NCBI GenBank assembly: GCA_963819635.1
Contig: CAWFWX010000003.1
Coordinates: 248,001-312,000 of the forward strand
Direction of reading: 5' to 3'
DNA from: JACVRW01 sp963819635
GTDB taxonomy: Bacteria; Actinomycetota; Thermoleophilia; Solirubrobacterales; Thermoleophilaceae
Length of the DNA stretch: 64,000 bases
The first letter of the stretch is position 1; each line of letters starts with the position of its first letter. Positions 24,725 to 33,854 of this stretch are shown one piece after another. The position numbers were made by a program, and so were the translations under genes. The notes beneath the pieces are model-generated. The model was not told the DNA's origin, ran no database searches, and saw nothing but the letters and a program-made list of their open reading frames with translations.

Positions 24725-27010
24725 ATGGAAACGATGCTGCTGGTCCCGGTCGACGACTCGGTCGTCTTCCCGACCATGACAGTCACGCTGGCGGTCGACG
24801 TCGGCACCGAGGAGCGCGTCGTGCTCGTTCCCCGCAAGGGCGACGAGTTCGCCTCGGTCGGCACCGTCGTCCAGGTGGCCGACCGGATCCGCCTGCCCGG
24901 CGGTGGCCGTGCCGTTGCGCTCGAGGGCCTCTACCGAGGCCGGATCGGCGCCGCCAGCACGGGCCCCGACGGCAACCTGCGCGTCGAGGTCGAGCCTCAC
25001 CCCGACGACGAGCCGGTCGACGGGAAGACGCGCGAGCTCGAGCGCAACTACCGCGCCGTGGTCGAGGAGCTCCTGGAGCTCCGCGGTGACGACGGCCGCG
25101 TGGCCGCTTTCGTCCGCTCGATCATCGAGCCGGGCGCGCTCGCGGACACCGCCGGCTACTCGCCGGACCTGACATACGAGCAGAAGGTCGAGCTGCTGGA
25201 GATGCTCGACGTCACCGAGCGGCTCGAGCGCGCGCTGGAGCTCCAGCGCGAGCGCCTCACCGAGCTCGAGGTGCGCCGCCAGATCCGCGACGACGTCCAG
25301 TCGGGCGCGGAGAAGCAGCAGCGCGAGTACTTCCTGCGCAAGCAGATGGAGTCGATCCAGAAGGAGCTCGGCGAGGACGACGGCTCGATCGTCGAGGAGT
25401 ACCGCAAGAAGATCGCCGAGGCCGGCATGCCGGACGAGGTGCGCGAGCAGGCCGAGCGGGAGCTCGGGCGGTTCGAGCGCATGGGCGAGCAGTCGGGCGA
25501 GAGCTCGATGATCCGCTCCTACCTCGACTGGCTGATCTCCGTGCCGTGGTCCGAGCGGAGCGACGAGCGGCTGGACCCGGTCCACGCCCGTGAGGTGCTG
25601 GACGCTGACCACGCCGGGCTCGAGGACGTGAAGGACCGCATCGTCGAGTACATCGCCGTGCGGAAGCTGCGCGAGGAGCGCGGCATCGCGGAGGACAAGA
25701 AGTCCGGCGCGATCCTGACGCTGATCGGGCCGCCCGGCACGGGCAAGACCTCCATCGGGGAGTCGATCGCCCGCGCGACCGGACGCGAGTTCGTCCGCAT
25801 GTCACTCGGTGGCGTGCGCGACGAGGCCGAGATCCGTGGCCACCGGCGTACGTACATCGGCGCCCTGCCGGGCCGGCTGGTCCGTGCCCTGAGGGACGCC
25901 GGGACGATGAACCCGGTGATCATGCTCGACGAGGTCGACAAGGTCGGCGCCGACTGGCGCGGCGACCCCAGCGCGGCCCTGCTCGAGGTGCTCGACCCGG
26001 CGCAGAACCACTCGTTCCGCGACCACTACCTCGACGTGGAGCTCGACCTCTCCGAGGTCGTGTTCATCGCCACGGCCAACATGGCCGAGACGATCCCCGC
26101 GCCGCTGCTCGACCGCATGGAGGTCGTGCGCTTCGACGGGTACACGACGGATGAGAAGGTCGCCATCGCGAAGGGCTACCTGTGGCCGCGTCAGCGCGAG
26201 CGCAATGGCCTGCGCGAGGACGAGGTGGCGATCGCCGACGAGGAGCTCGGCACGGTGGTGACCGAGTACACGCGCGAGGCGGGCGTCAGGAACCTCGAGC
26301 GCGAGCTCGGGACGCTGCTGCGGAAGACCGCGACGAAGATCGCGTCCGGCAAGGCAACCGCGCCGGTCACGATCGACCTGGACGAGCTGCGTGACGCCCT
26401 CGGGCGGCAGCGCTTCTTCCAGGAGTCGGCCGAGCGCACCGCGATCCCGGGCGTCGCCACGGGCCTGGCCGTGACGGGCGCCGGCGGCGACGTGCTGTTC
26501 ATCGAGGCCACCTCCATGAAGGGCAAGGACGGCCTCGTGCTCACCGGCCAGCTCGGTGACGTCATGAAGGAGTCCGCGCGAATCGCGCTCTCCTACGTGC
26601 GCGGGCACGAAGACGCGCTCGGCATCGACGAGGACGCCTTCGACGGCCGGGAGTTCCACCTCCACATCCCGGCGGGGGCGATCCCGAAGGACGGCCCGAG
26701 CGCGGGCGTCACGATGACCACGGCGCTCGCGTCGCTCCTGAGCGGCCGGCCGGTGAAGCACACGGTGGGGATGACCGGTGAGGTCACGCTCCAGGGCCGG
26801 GTGCTGCCGATCGGCGGGCTCAAGCAGAAGGTGCTGGCCGCGCACGCGGCGGGGCTCACGGACGTGATCCTGCCCGAGCGCAACCGCGCCGACCTGGACG
26901 ACGTGCCGCAGGAGGTCCGTGACGAGATGGCCTTCCACCCGGTCATGACGGTCGACGAGGTGCTGGAGCTGGCTCTCGAGCCGGCCCCGGCCACCGCGCT
27001 GGCCGCCTAG
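24725..27010 (+). CDS. lon: ATP-dependent protease Lon
   Basis: A 761-residue cytoplasmic AAA+ protease that degrades misfolded and short-lived proteins. The N-terminal LON substrate domain occupies ~1-180 (LLVPVDDSVVFPTM), followed by a coiled region. Walker A GPPGTGKTS is at ~335-343 and Walker B VIMLDEVDKV near 398. The protease domain has the Ser-Lys dyad with Ser659 in KDGPSAGVT and Lys702 in GGLKQKV. The ATG at 24725 has GGAG six bases upstream; an ATG at 24707 abuts the operator and is less likely. A HAIR box upstream predicts heat-shock induction through HspR. Its stop overlaps the convergent neighbour by CTAG. Confidence 0.95.
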   Translation: METMLLVPVDDSVVFPTMTVTLAVDVGTEERVVLVPRKGDEFASVGTVVQVADRIRLPGGGRAVALEGLYRGRIGAASTGPDGNLRVEVEPHPDDEPVDGKTRELERNYRAVVEELLELRGDDGRVAAFVRSIIEPGALADTAGYSPDLTYEQKVELLEMLDVTERLERALELQRERLTELEVRRQIRDDVQSGAEKQQREYFLRKQMESIQKELGEDDGSIVEEYRKKIAEAGMPDEVREQAERELGRFERMGEQSGESSMIRSYLDWLISVPWSERSDERLDPVHAREVLDADHAGLEDVKDRIVEYIAVRKLREERGIAEDKKSGAILTLIGPPGTGKTSIGESIARATGREFVRMSLGGVRDEAEIRGHRRTYIGALPGRLVRALRDAGTMNPVIMLDEVDKVGADWRGDPSAALLEVLDPAQNHSFRDHYLDVELDLSEVVFIATANMAETIPAPLLDRMEVVRFDGYTTDEKVAIAKGYLWPRQRERNGLREDEVAIADEELGTVVTEYTREAGVRNLERELGTLLRKTATKIASGKATAPVTIDLDELRDALGRQRFFQESAERTAIPGVATGLAVTGAGGDVLFIEATSMKGKDGLVLTGQLGDVMKESARIALSYVRGHEDALGIDEDAFDGREFHLHIPAGAIPKDGPSAGVTMTTALASLLSGRPVKHTVGMTGEVTLQGRVLPIGGLKQKVLAAHAAGLTDVILPERNRADLDDVPQEVRDEMAFHPVMTVDEVLELALEPAPATALAA

Positions 27011-28230
27011 AAGGCGAGCAGCACCAGCAGCAGCACAACTACGACGAGGGCAACGAGCGCCACAACGGCGATAAGGCGGGGCGTCCAGGTATCCCTGGCG
27101 CCCCGCCGGCCCTCGTCGACCATCGGGGCCCGTCGCATTGGGCCCGGGCGCTGGCCGATCTGAATCGTCCGGCGCTCGCCGGGCGCCGGCGGAGCCGGCT
27201 CGTCGGGTGGGGCGAGCCGCTCAGCCGGCGCCGGCTGTTCCGCCGGAGGCGTCTCGGCGCCGGTCGGCGCCTCGTCCGGCTGGATCCGCTCGGTCGGCGC
27301 TTCGGCGGCCTCGGCCGGCTCTGCCTCCGGCACCGTGCCATCGGGCGGCTCGCTCGGCTCTGCCGGCGGAGCCACGCGCCGGGCGATCGGCCCGACGCCG
27401 CGGTTCCCGGCGGCCGACGCGCGTGCCCGTGACATCCAGGCGTTCCGCTCCTGGCGGGCGCGGTCGCGGGACTCGACGAGCGCGTCGCGCTCCGTCTCCG
27501 CGGCCGTGACCCGCTTGAGCGCGGCGTCGCGCTCGGCGCGTGCGCCCGCGGCCTCGGCGGCTGAGCGTTCGCGTGCCGCCACGGCCGTGTCGCGCTCCTG
27601 GCGCAGCTGGCTGAGCTTGGTGTCGGCCTGCGCCTCCGTCGCAGCCACCTGGTCGCGGGCTCGCTGAAGCTCGGATTCCAGCCTCCTCGCGCTCTCCTGC
27701 GCCGTCCGGGCCCGCTCGCGGAGCTCGCGCGCCGCCTCCGAGTGGGACTCGCGCACGCGCGCCAGCTCCTCGTCGCGCCGCTCCACCTCGGCGAGCGCCG
27801 CCGCCAGCTCGGCCTCGAGAACGGCGGTGCGCGGCCGGCGCGCCGGACGGCGCTCCGCGGCGGGCGCCGCAGCCTCGGCCTCCTCGACCGGCCCGTCGGG
27901 GAGCGGAAGCTGGACGACGAGATCCGGGCTCACGGTCAGCTCGGCGTCGTCGAGCCGCTCCGGGGGCCCGGTCCACAGGAACGCGGCGATCCATTCCTCG
28001 CCCTCCTCGGCGGCCCACGGCTTGTGCTCGAGGACGGCGAGCATCCTGCGCCGCTGGCCCCCCGCCTGCACGTCGAGCGTGGGCCGCAGGAAGCGGTGGC
28101 CGCGCAGGCCGAACCAGCGCCCGCTCACCTCGAGCGTGTCGGGCGCGGTCCACTCGAAGCGCTCCACCGCGAAGCTGACCTCCCGGACGTCCACGACACG
28201 GTCCGATGTGCGATCGCGCGCCACGGTCAC
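27007..28230 (-). CDS. hypothetical protein: N-terminal beta domain, coiled coil, C-terminal membrane anchor
   Basis: This 407-residue protein is not recognised. Residues ~10-130 look like a beta-rich domain (VERFEWTAPDTLEVSGRWF and RRMLAVLEHKPWAAEE). Residues ~145-275 are a strongly charged coiled coil with heptads of Glu, Arg and Ala. A Pro/Glu/Ala-rich linker (~285-375) leads to one hydrophobic helix at the very C-terminus (RLIAVVALVALVVVVLL), so it is probably tail-anchored. The GTG start overlaps the SDR stop (GTGA), indicating co-transcription. A structural role at the membrane is plausible but unproven. Confidence 0.65.
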   Translation of the reverse strand: MTVARDRTSDRVVDVREVSFAVERFEWTAPDTLEVSGRWFGLRGHRFLRPTLDVQAGGQRRRMLAVLEHKPWAAEEGEEWIAAFLWTGPPERLDDAELTVSPDLVVQLPLPDGPVEEAEAAAPAAERRPARRPRTAVLEAELAAALAEVERRDEELARVRESHSEAARELRERARTAQESARRLESELQRARDQVAATEAQADTKLSQLRQERDTAVAARERSAAEAAGARAERDAALKRVTAAETERDALVESRDRARQERNAWMSRARASAAGNRGVGPIARRVAPPAEPSEPPDGTVPEAEPAEAAEAPTERIQPDEAPTGAETPPAEQPAPAERLAPPDEPAPPAPGERRTIQIGQRPGPMRRAPMVDEGRRGARDTWTPRLIAVVALVALVVVVLLLVLLAF

Positions 28231-28973
28231 AGGCTCTTCGTCAGCCCGCCGTCGACGAGGAGCGCCACGCCCGTGATGTAGCTCGCGCGCTCCGAGCACA
28301 GGAACGCCGCTGCCGCGGCGATCTCCTCCGCTGTCCCGAGCCGCCCCGCGGGGATCTCCTGGCGCGCCACCTCCTGCGCCTTCTCGATCGAGCCGTGGAG
28401 GTGGCTGATCCGCTCGGTCGCGATCCGGCCGGGCAGTATCGAGTTGAGCGTGATCCCGTCGGCCGCCAGCTTCTGGGCCAGCGTCTTGAAGGCGCCGAGC
28501 AGGCCGGGACGGTGCGCGTTCGACATGAGAAGCGTCGGAATGGGCTCGCGCGCCGCGGACGACGAGATGCTCACGATCCGCCCGAAGCGCCGCTCCCGCA
28601 TGCCGGGCGCCACCAGCTCGATCATCTCGATCGGCGCCACCACGAGCTCGCGGTGCGCGGCCTCCCACTGCTCGCGCGTGAACTCGAGCGGATCACCGCC
28701 CGGCGGCCCGCCCGTGTTCGTTACGAGGATGTCGATCGGGCCGAGGTCGGCCTCCACCGCGGCGATCAGGTCCGGCGCCGCGTCGAGGTCCAGCGTGTCG
28801 TGCACGTACGGGCGAGCGCCGATCTCGCTCGCGGCCGCCTCGATCTTCTCGCGGGTGCGGGAGCTCACGGCCACGCGCGCGCCCTCCTGGGCCAGCTCCC
28901 TGGCGACGCCGAGGCCGATGCCCTGCGAGGCGCCGGTGACGAGCGCGACCTTCCCGTCGAGACCGAAATTCAT
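28227..28973 (-). CDS. atypical SDR-family oxidoreductase without the catalytic tyrosine
   Basis: A 248-residue SDR fold with VTGASQGIGLG at ~12-22 and a C-terminal ASYITGVALLVDGG. The usual NNAG is TNTGG (85-89). The active-site tyrosine expected four residues before Lys163 is Leu159, in SNAHRPGLLGAFKTL. A recognisable SDR subgroup has this SNAxRxGxxGxxK pattern, so activity may use another residue or be lost. It overlaps the coiled-coil gene downstream. Its divergent neighbour is the Rpf-like gene with its riboswitch. Confidence 0.82.
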   Translation of the reverse strand: MNFGLDGKVALVTGASQGIGLGVARELAQEGARVAVSSRTREKIEAAASEIGARPYVHDTLDLDAAPDLIAAVEADLGPIDILVTNTGGPPGGDPLEFTREQWEAAHRELVVAPIEMIELVAPGMRERRFGRIVSISSSAAREPIPTLLMSNAHRPGLLGAFKTLAQKLAADGITLNSILPGRIATERISHLHGSIEKAQEVARQEIPAGRLGTAEEIAAAAAFLCSERASYITGVALLVDGGLTKSL

Positions 28974-29089
28974 GGGCGCTCAGCGTACCCAGCGAGTCGC
29001 CGGGGCGAGCCGCCCCGTACCCCATCTGGGTGATCAAGTACGACGGCCTCGACTCCGATGTGCTTGGATGTACGACTTCTGATTCGAAC

Positions 29090-29225
29090 TGCCGAGTTCT
29101 CGCTGTCCCGACAGCGGGGAACGGGGGACCCAATTGCGGCCATCACGGCCGCTGGGGCGAATCGCGACCTGCGCGTCGCGTAGCGCCACTTTCCGGCGCG
29201 AGCCCGTCAGCTCACCTCGTAGGCA
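29090..29225 (+). promoter_or_regulatory. c-di-AMP riboswitch (ydaO/yuaA type)
   Basis: The leader shows the conserved blocks of the ydaO motif in order: GCGGGGAACGGGGGACCCA (29124-29142), then a GCGGCC...GGCCGC hairpin and TGGGGCGAATCGCGACC, and finally CCCGTCAGCTCACCTCGTAGGCA near the end. The ends pair as P1 (TGCC at 29090-29093 with GGCA at 29222-29225). It ends 19 bp before the start of an Rpf-like cell-wall hydrolase, a well-known target class of this riboswitch in actinobacteria. Ligand binding normally turns expression off. Confidence 0.85.
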
Positions 29226-29244
29226 CTGGAAAGGGGAATTGCTG

Positions 29245-29835
29245 GTGCGAAGGAGTTTCGATGCCGTGCGTGGTCCGCATTTCGCGAGCCTGCTGGTCGC
29301 CGCTGTGCTGTTCGCCGCGGCCGCCGTCCCGGCCCTCGCGGATCCCGGCGCCACCGCGTCGGGCGGCGCGAGCGCGTCATCCGAGGTCGTCGTGAAGCGC
29401 GGCGACCGCGGCTCGGCGGTGCGCAGCATCCAGCGCGGCCTCGGCATCGCCGCCGACGGCGTCTTCGGCCCGATGACCGAGCGCGCCGTGAAGCGCTTCC
29501 AGCGCAAGCACGGCCTGGTGGCGGACGGGATCGTCGGCCCCATCACGCGGGGCGCGCTCGGCCTCCAGCCGTTCAGCGCCCGCTCGGTGCGCAGCACGCG
29601 TGGCGTCCGCCTTCCGGCCGCGCTCCGGCGGATCGCCGAGTGCGAGTCGGGCGGCAATCCCCGCGCGATCTCGCCGGGCGGCACCTACCGCGGCAAGTAC
29701 CAGTTCAGCCGCGAGACGTGGCGCAACCTGGGCGGGTCGGGCGACCCGGCCGACGCGCCCGAGTGGCAGCAGGACAAGCTCGCGCTGAAGCTGTACCGCC
29801 AGAGCGGCACCGCGCCCTGGCCCAGCTGCGGCTAG
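29245..29835 (+). CDS. secreted Rpf/transglycosylase-like protein with peptidoglycan-binding domain
   Basis: A 196-residue exported cell-wall hydrolase. Residues ~1-33 are a signal peptide (ASLLVAAVLFAAAAVPALA). Residues ~50-105 are a peptidoglycan-binding domain (GDRGSAVRSIQRGLGIAADG, then TRGALGLQP). Residues ~122-196 are the resuscitation-promoting-factor transglycosylase domain, with the catalytic Glu in IAECESGGNP and TYRGKYQFSRETW. The GTG at 29245 has an AAGGGG ribosome-binding site. Rpf proteins cleave peptidoglycan and stimulate growth from dormancy. The c-di-AMP riboswitch just upstream predicts osmotic or wall-stress control. The stop overlaps the convergent MFS gene by CTAG. Confidence 0.88.
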   Translation: MRRSFDAVRGPHFASLLVAAVLFAAAAVPALADPGATASGGASASSEVVVKRGDRGSAVRSIQRGLGIAADGVFGPMTERAVKRFQRKHGLVADGIVGPITRGALGLQPFSARSVRSTRGVRLPAALRRIAECESGGNPRAISPGGTYRGKYQFSRETWRNLGGSGDPADAPEWQQDKLALKLYRQSGTAPWPSCG

Positions 29836-30983
29836 GTGCTGAGCGCCTCGCTCCGGCGCCGGCCGACCGATAGCCCGACGAACGTGAAGCCGCACAGCAC
29901 CGCCAGCGCTGCGTAGGGCACCGCATCGGCGGTCGCGTCGGCCACGGCGCCTCCGACACCCGCGCCGAACACGTGCCCGAGGGCCCAGGCCAGGTTGGAG
30001 ATTGCGAACGCCAGGGGCTGGTCCAGCCCATGCGTCCTCGGCGGCGTCCGACAGGAGCGCCATGCCCGGGGCCCAGAATGCGGCCAGGGCGACGAACGTG
30101 AGGATCATCGCCAAGGCCGACGAGAACGGCGGTCTCGGGCAACGGCAGCAGCACCGCCATCACCGCGGCGCCGATCAGACCGGCGCGGATCGGGGTCATC
30201 CGCCCGGCGCGGTCCGAGAAGCGGCCGGCGAGCGGGCTCACGACCGCCTCGACCGCCGCGCTCGAGCAGGAACACGGCTCCGATCGTGGCTCCGCGCGAC
30301 GCCGAGATCGTCGAGTCGGAGCGGCACGAGGACCTCGATCACACCGGCGAACAGCGCCGGCAGCGTGAACACCCAGAACCCGAGCAGCACCGCCGGGCGA
30401 CCGAGAGCGCGGAGCATCGCTCGCACCCCGGCGCTCTCCTCGGCCTCTGGAGGCGTCATGGTCCATGCCCAGCGGCGAGCCCGGCGGCTACGACGCTCAC
30501 GGCGCTGAAGACCGCCTGGGGGCTGAGCAGGGTCGCCGCGCCACCCAGGACAGGGCCGAGCAGGACGCCGACGATCGCAGCGCTGAGCGCGGCACCGATC
30601 AGCTCGCCGCGGCGCTCGGGAGGCGAGACCGAGACGAGCCACGCCATGCCCGCCGACCACATGCAGGCCCCTCCGACGCCCTGGAGGAACCGGGCGGCAT
30701 CGAGCAGCACGACGTTGCCGGCGAACGCGAAGGCAAGGCTGGTGACGCCGAGCATCAACAGCCCGAGCAGCAGCGTGGGCTTCACTCCCCAGCGCGTGGC
30801 CAGCCACCCGGACGGGATCGCGCCGACGAACGTGCCGGCCGGGTACGCGGCCGTGAGAACGCCCGCGCCCGTCTTCGAGAGGTCCAGCTCGTCGGAGTAG
30901 TGGGGGAGGAGCGGCGCGACCGCGGCGAAGAACATGGTGTCCACGAGCACCACAGCGGCCACGAGCCAGAACAGCCGGCGCAT
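29832..30983 (-). pseudogene. MFS transporter, interrupted by about five indels
   Basis: A 12-helix major facilitator permease can be reassembled from several frames. It starts MRRLFWLVAAVVLVDTMFF, then WLATRWGVKPTLLLG (the motif-A loop) and GVGGACMWSAGMAWL. About one base is missing near 30468. Extra bases near 30297, 30263, 30117 and 30030 must be removed to join LLGFWVFTLPALFAGVIEVL, AAVEAVVSPLAGRFSDRAG, AMILTFVALAAFWAPGMAL and the final NLAWALGHVFGAGVGGAVAD. The joined product is about 382 residues, a normal length. Sugar or drug efflux is possible; the substrate is unknown. It is divergent from the M20 peptidase, with 21 bp between starts. Confidence 0.75.
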
Positions 30984-31004
30984 CCATACGATGCTACGGG
31001 AGCC

Positions 31005-32318
31005 GTGCCACCCATTCGCGAAGAGCTCGAGGACTGGCTGCGCATCCCGTCCGTCTCGACGGGAGGCGGCGATGCCGACGCGCTGGGCCGCGCGTGCGAC
31101 TGGGTGATCGAGCGGATCGAGGCCGCCGGCGGCAGCGCCGAGCGCGTGTCGGTGAACGGCAGCCACCCGATGGCCGTCGGCGAGCTGAGCGCGAGCGAGG
31201 CGGGTGCGCCCACCGTCCTCTCGTACGGGCACTACGACGTGCAGGACCCAGGGCCGCTCGACATGTGGGAGTCGCCGCCGTTCGAGCCCACCGAGCGCGG
31301 AGGTCGTCTGTACGCGCGCGGGGCCGCCGACGACAAGGGCAACTTCCTGCCGCTGCTCCACGTGGCCTGCGAGCTCGCGAGCGCGGGCGAGCTGCCGGTG
31401 AATGTCCGCTTCCTTGTCGAGGGGGAGGAGGAGGTGGGGAGCGAAGCCGTGCTCCACCACCTGCGCGACGAGCCGCCCGCGGTCGACTGCGCGATCGTCT
31501 TCGACTCGCTGATGGCCGACGAGCGTACGCCCGCGATCAACACCGGCGCGCGCGGGCTCGTACAGGGCCCGGTGGAGGTCCGGACCGCGGGGCGCGACCT
31601 GCACTCGGGCCTCTACGGCGGGGCGGTGCTCAACGCGACGCACGTCCTGATGGACGTCCTGCGCGAGGTGCTGCCGGGGCCTGACGGCCGGGTGCGCGAC
31701 GAGCTCCGCGCCGGCGCCACGGCGCCCGGCGACGCCGAGCGCGAGTCGTGGGCGATGCTCCCGAGCGGGCCGGAGATGCTCGCCGAGGCGGGCGCGGCGG
31801 AGGTCACGCCCGGCGCCGCGGCCGAGTTCTGGGAGCGCACCGGCGCCCAGCCGTCGCTCGACGTGAACATGCTCACCGGCGGCGAGCCGCGCACCGTGAT
31901 CCCCTCCGTAGCGAGGGCCCAGGTGAGCCTTCGGCTCGCGCCGGGCCAGAGCTCGGGCGAGATCGCCGTCGAGCTCGAGCGCCTGTTGCGCGCGGGCGTT
32001 CCCGACGGCGCCGAGCTGTCCGTGGACCTCGACCTAGCCGATCCGGCCCTGTTCGACGCCGGGGATCCGGCGCTCCAGCTGGCGGCGGAGGCGTTCGAGC
32101 GCGCCTGCGGGACCCGGCCCGCGTTCGTCCGCCTGGGCGGGACGCTCCCGCTCCTCGCGGTGCTGGCGGAGCAGAAGGTGCCCACGATCGTGAGCGGCTT
32201 CGCCCTCGCCGCCGACGCGTTCCACGCGCCCAACGAGAGCTACCGGCTCGAGAGTCTTCGGCTCGGCGAGCTCACAGCCCGCGAGCTGTACCGCTCCCTC
32301 GCCGGCCTCCGGCGCTAA
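31005..32318 (+). CDS. M20-family dipeptidase/peptidase
   Basis: A 437-residue zinc metallopeptidase of the M20 (ArgE/DapE/carnosinase) family. SYGHYDVQDPGPLDMWESPP holds the first metal His and the catalytic Asp. GAADDKGNF carries the bridging Asp, and VEGEEEVGSE the general-base Glu. The dimerisation lid has RDLHSGLYGGAVLNATHVL. The C-terminal His is in AFHAPNE. The GTG at 31005 is chosen for position and the preceding GGGAG. It is predicted to be cytosolic and hydrolyses dipeptides or N-acyl amino acids. Confidence 0.87.
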   Translation: MPPIREELEDWLRIPSVSTGGGDADALGRACDWVIERIEAAGGSAERVSVNGSHPMAVGELSASEAGAPTVLSYGHYDVQDPGPLDMWESPPFEPTERGGRLYARGAADDKGNFLPLLHVACELASAGELPVNVRFLVEGEEEVGSEAVLHHLRDEPPAVDCAIVFDSLMADERTPAINTGARGLVQGPVEVRTAGRDLHSGLYGGAVLNATHVLMDVLREVLPGPDGRVRDELRAGATAPGDAERESWAMLPSGPEMLAEAGAAEVTPGAAAEFWERTGAQPSLDVNMLTGGEPRTVIPSVARAQVSLRLAPGQSSGEIAVELERLLRAGVPDGAELSVDLDLADPALFDAGDPALQLAAEAFERACGTRPAFVRLGGTLPLLAVLAEQKVPTIVSGFALAADAFHAPNESYRLESLRLGELTARELYRSLAGLRR

Positions 32319-32349
32319 CGGTCGCCTCCCGGACGCCGATAACACCTGC

Positions 32350-33243
32350 GTGGGCGTCCCCAAGCGGCATCTGAAGGCTGTCGACGGCAGCGGCATCGCG
32401 GCCGATCCCTGGGAGCAGCGCTTCCGGTTGCTCGCGGCCAGCGTGCGCGCGCTCGTATCCGTGCACGACGCGGCCGGCTCGTTCCTGTACGCATCGCCGC
32501 TCGTGTCGGAGCTCACCGGCGTGCCGCGCGACACCCTGCTCGGGAGCCCGATCCAGGCGCTGATTCACCCCGAGGACGGCGATCGCGTGATGGCCCTCCA
32601 CCGCGGCTGGATGCGCGGTCCCGGGGCCGAGACGGTCGAGTACCGGCTGCTCGCCGCCGGCGGCGGCTGGTGCCCCGTGGAGACCACCTTCGTGGCCGGC
32701 GACCGCGCCGAGGTCCAGTGGCTCACCCGCAGGCTCGACCTGGTGGGCCAGGAGCCGCAGACCGCGGCCGAGATCGATCCTGCAACAGGTCTCCCAACCC
32801 GCTTCTCGCTGCTCGACCGGCTCGCGTGGGCGCTTCACCCGGCCGGTTCCGGCGCGGCCGGCGTCGTCGTCGTCCGCCTCGAGGGCATCGAGCGGCTGGG
32901 CGAGGACCGCGGCCGCCCCGCCGGCAGCGTGGTCCTGCGCGAGATCGGCCGCCACGTCAGCTCCGCGCTCCGCCCGCTCGACCTCGTCGGCCAGCTCGAC
33001 GACGAGCGGCTCGCGGCCGTCTGCGCCGGCGTGCACGACGCAACCACCGTCGCCCGCATCGCCGAGCGCATCCTCGATGTCGCCCGGCGTCCGATCGGGC
33101 CGGGCGGGCTGCCCGTGCTGCCCAGCGTGGGCGCGACCTGCGCACCCGCGGGCCAGCGACGCCCCGCCGCACTCCTCCAGGCCGCCCTCCAGGCGGCCGA
33201 CGAGGTGAGCGGGCGCGGCGGCAACGCCTTCGAGATCGTCTAG
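32350..33243 (+). CDS. PAS domain protein with degenerate GGDEF domain
   Basis: A 297-residue cytoplasmic protein. Residues ~20-125 are a PAS sensor (LVSVHDAAGSFLYASPLVSE, LIHPEDGDRVMALHRGWMRG). Residues ~140-295 follow the GGDEF fold (DPATGLPTRFSLLDRLAWAL). However, the signature GGDEF reads LDDER, so diguanylate cyclase activity is unlikely; a c-di-GMP or protein-interaction role is more likely. The GTG start lies 7 bp after a GATAAC hexamer, a possible -10. The stop overlaps the convergent methyltransferase gene. Confidence 0.75.
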   Translation: MGVPKRHLKAVDGSGIAADPWEQRFRLLAASVRALVSVHDAAGSFLYASPLVSELTGVPRDTLLGSPIQALIHPEDGDRVMALHRGWMRGPGAETVEYRLLAAGGGWCPVETTFVAGDRAEVQWLTRRLDLVGQEPQTAAEIDPATGLPTRFSLLDRLAWALHPAGSGAAGVVVVRLEGIERLGEDRGRPAGSVVLREIGRHVSSALRPLDLVGQLDDERLAAVCAGVHDATTVARIAERILDVARRPIGPGGLPVLPSVGATCAPAGQRRPAALLQAALQAADEVSGRGGNAFEIV

Positions 33244-33854
33244 CCGGTAACCCGCCTCAGGCGGTGGATCAGCACGCGCTTCGCGCGCGGGCTCGGCACG
33301 CTGCGAACCGACCAGCCCTGCTCCGGCGCGGCGGCGAGGAAGCGCTCCGCCGGGACGCGCCCGGGATCGGACAGCAGCACCAGCCCCGTCTCGTCCACGA
33401 GTCGCGGCAGCAGGTCCAGCAACTGATCGACGTTGCGCGCCTCGTAGAGCACGTCGCTCGCGAGCACGAGCGGCCACGGCCCGCGCTCCACGATCGCGTC
33501 GGGCTCGGCCCAGGAGCAGCGCAGCGTCTCGAGCTCCACGCCGTTCCGCTCGGCGTTGGCTGCCGTGGCGGCCACCGCGTCCGGGGACCAGTCGGTCGCG
33601 AGCACCCGCCCCCCGGCCCGCGCGGCCGCGATGCTGGGCAGGCCGAGCCCGCAGCCGAGCTCCAGGGTGGGCCTCCCGCGAAGCGCCCGAAGCGACACGT
33701 CGTGGGCGAGCGCCACCGCGCTTGCCCACAGCTCGGCCCAGTACGGCAGGAACTCCTCGTGCTCGAACGCCGCCTCGGTGATCAGCGCGTCGGCGTCACG
33801 CGGCCTGAGTAGATCGACCACCCCGCCGGGAAGGGGGATGTGCTCGGCTATCAC
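33240..33854 (-). CDS. class I SAM-dependent methyltransferase (lysine methyltransferase-like)
   Basis: A 204-residue Rossmann-fold methyltransferase. LLRPRDADALITEAAFEHEEFLPYWAELW is the N-terminal helical part of the Nnt1/METTL-like family; motif I is LELGCGLGLPSI near 68-79, motif II VLATDWSPDAV, and the DVLY segment (ASDVLYEARN) is typical of protein-lysine methyltransferases. The GTG start overlaps the pepF stop (GTGA), so it is co-transcribed with the oligopeptidase. The target is unknown. Confidence 0.82.
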   Translation of the reverse strand: MIAEHIPLPGGVVDLLRPRDADALITEAAFEHEEFLPYWAELWASAVALAHDVSLRALRGRPTLELGCGLGLPSIAAARAGGRVLATDWSPDAVAATAANAERNGVELETLRCSWAEPDAIVERGPWPLVLASDVLYEARNVDQLLDLLPRLVDETGLVLLSDPGRVPAERFLAAAPEQGWSVRSVPSPRAKRVLIHRLRRVTG

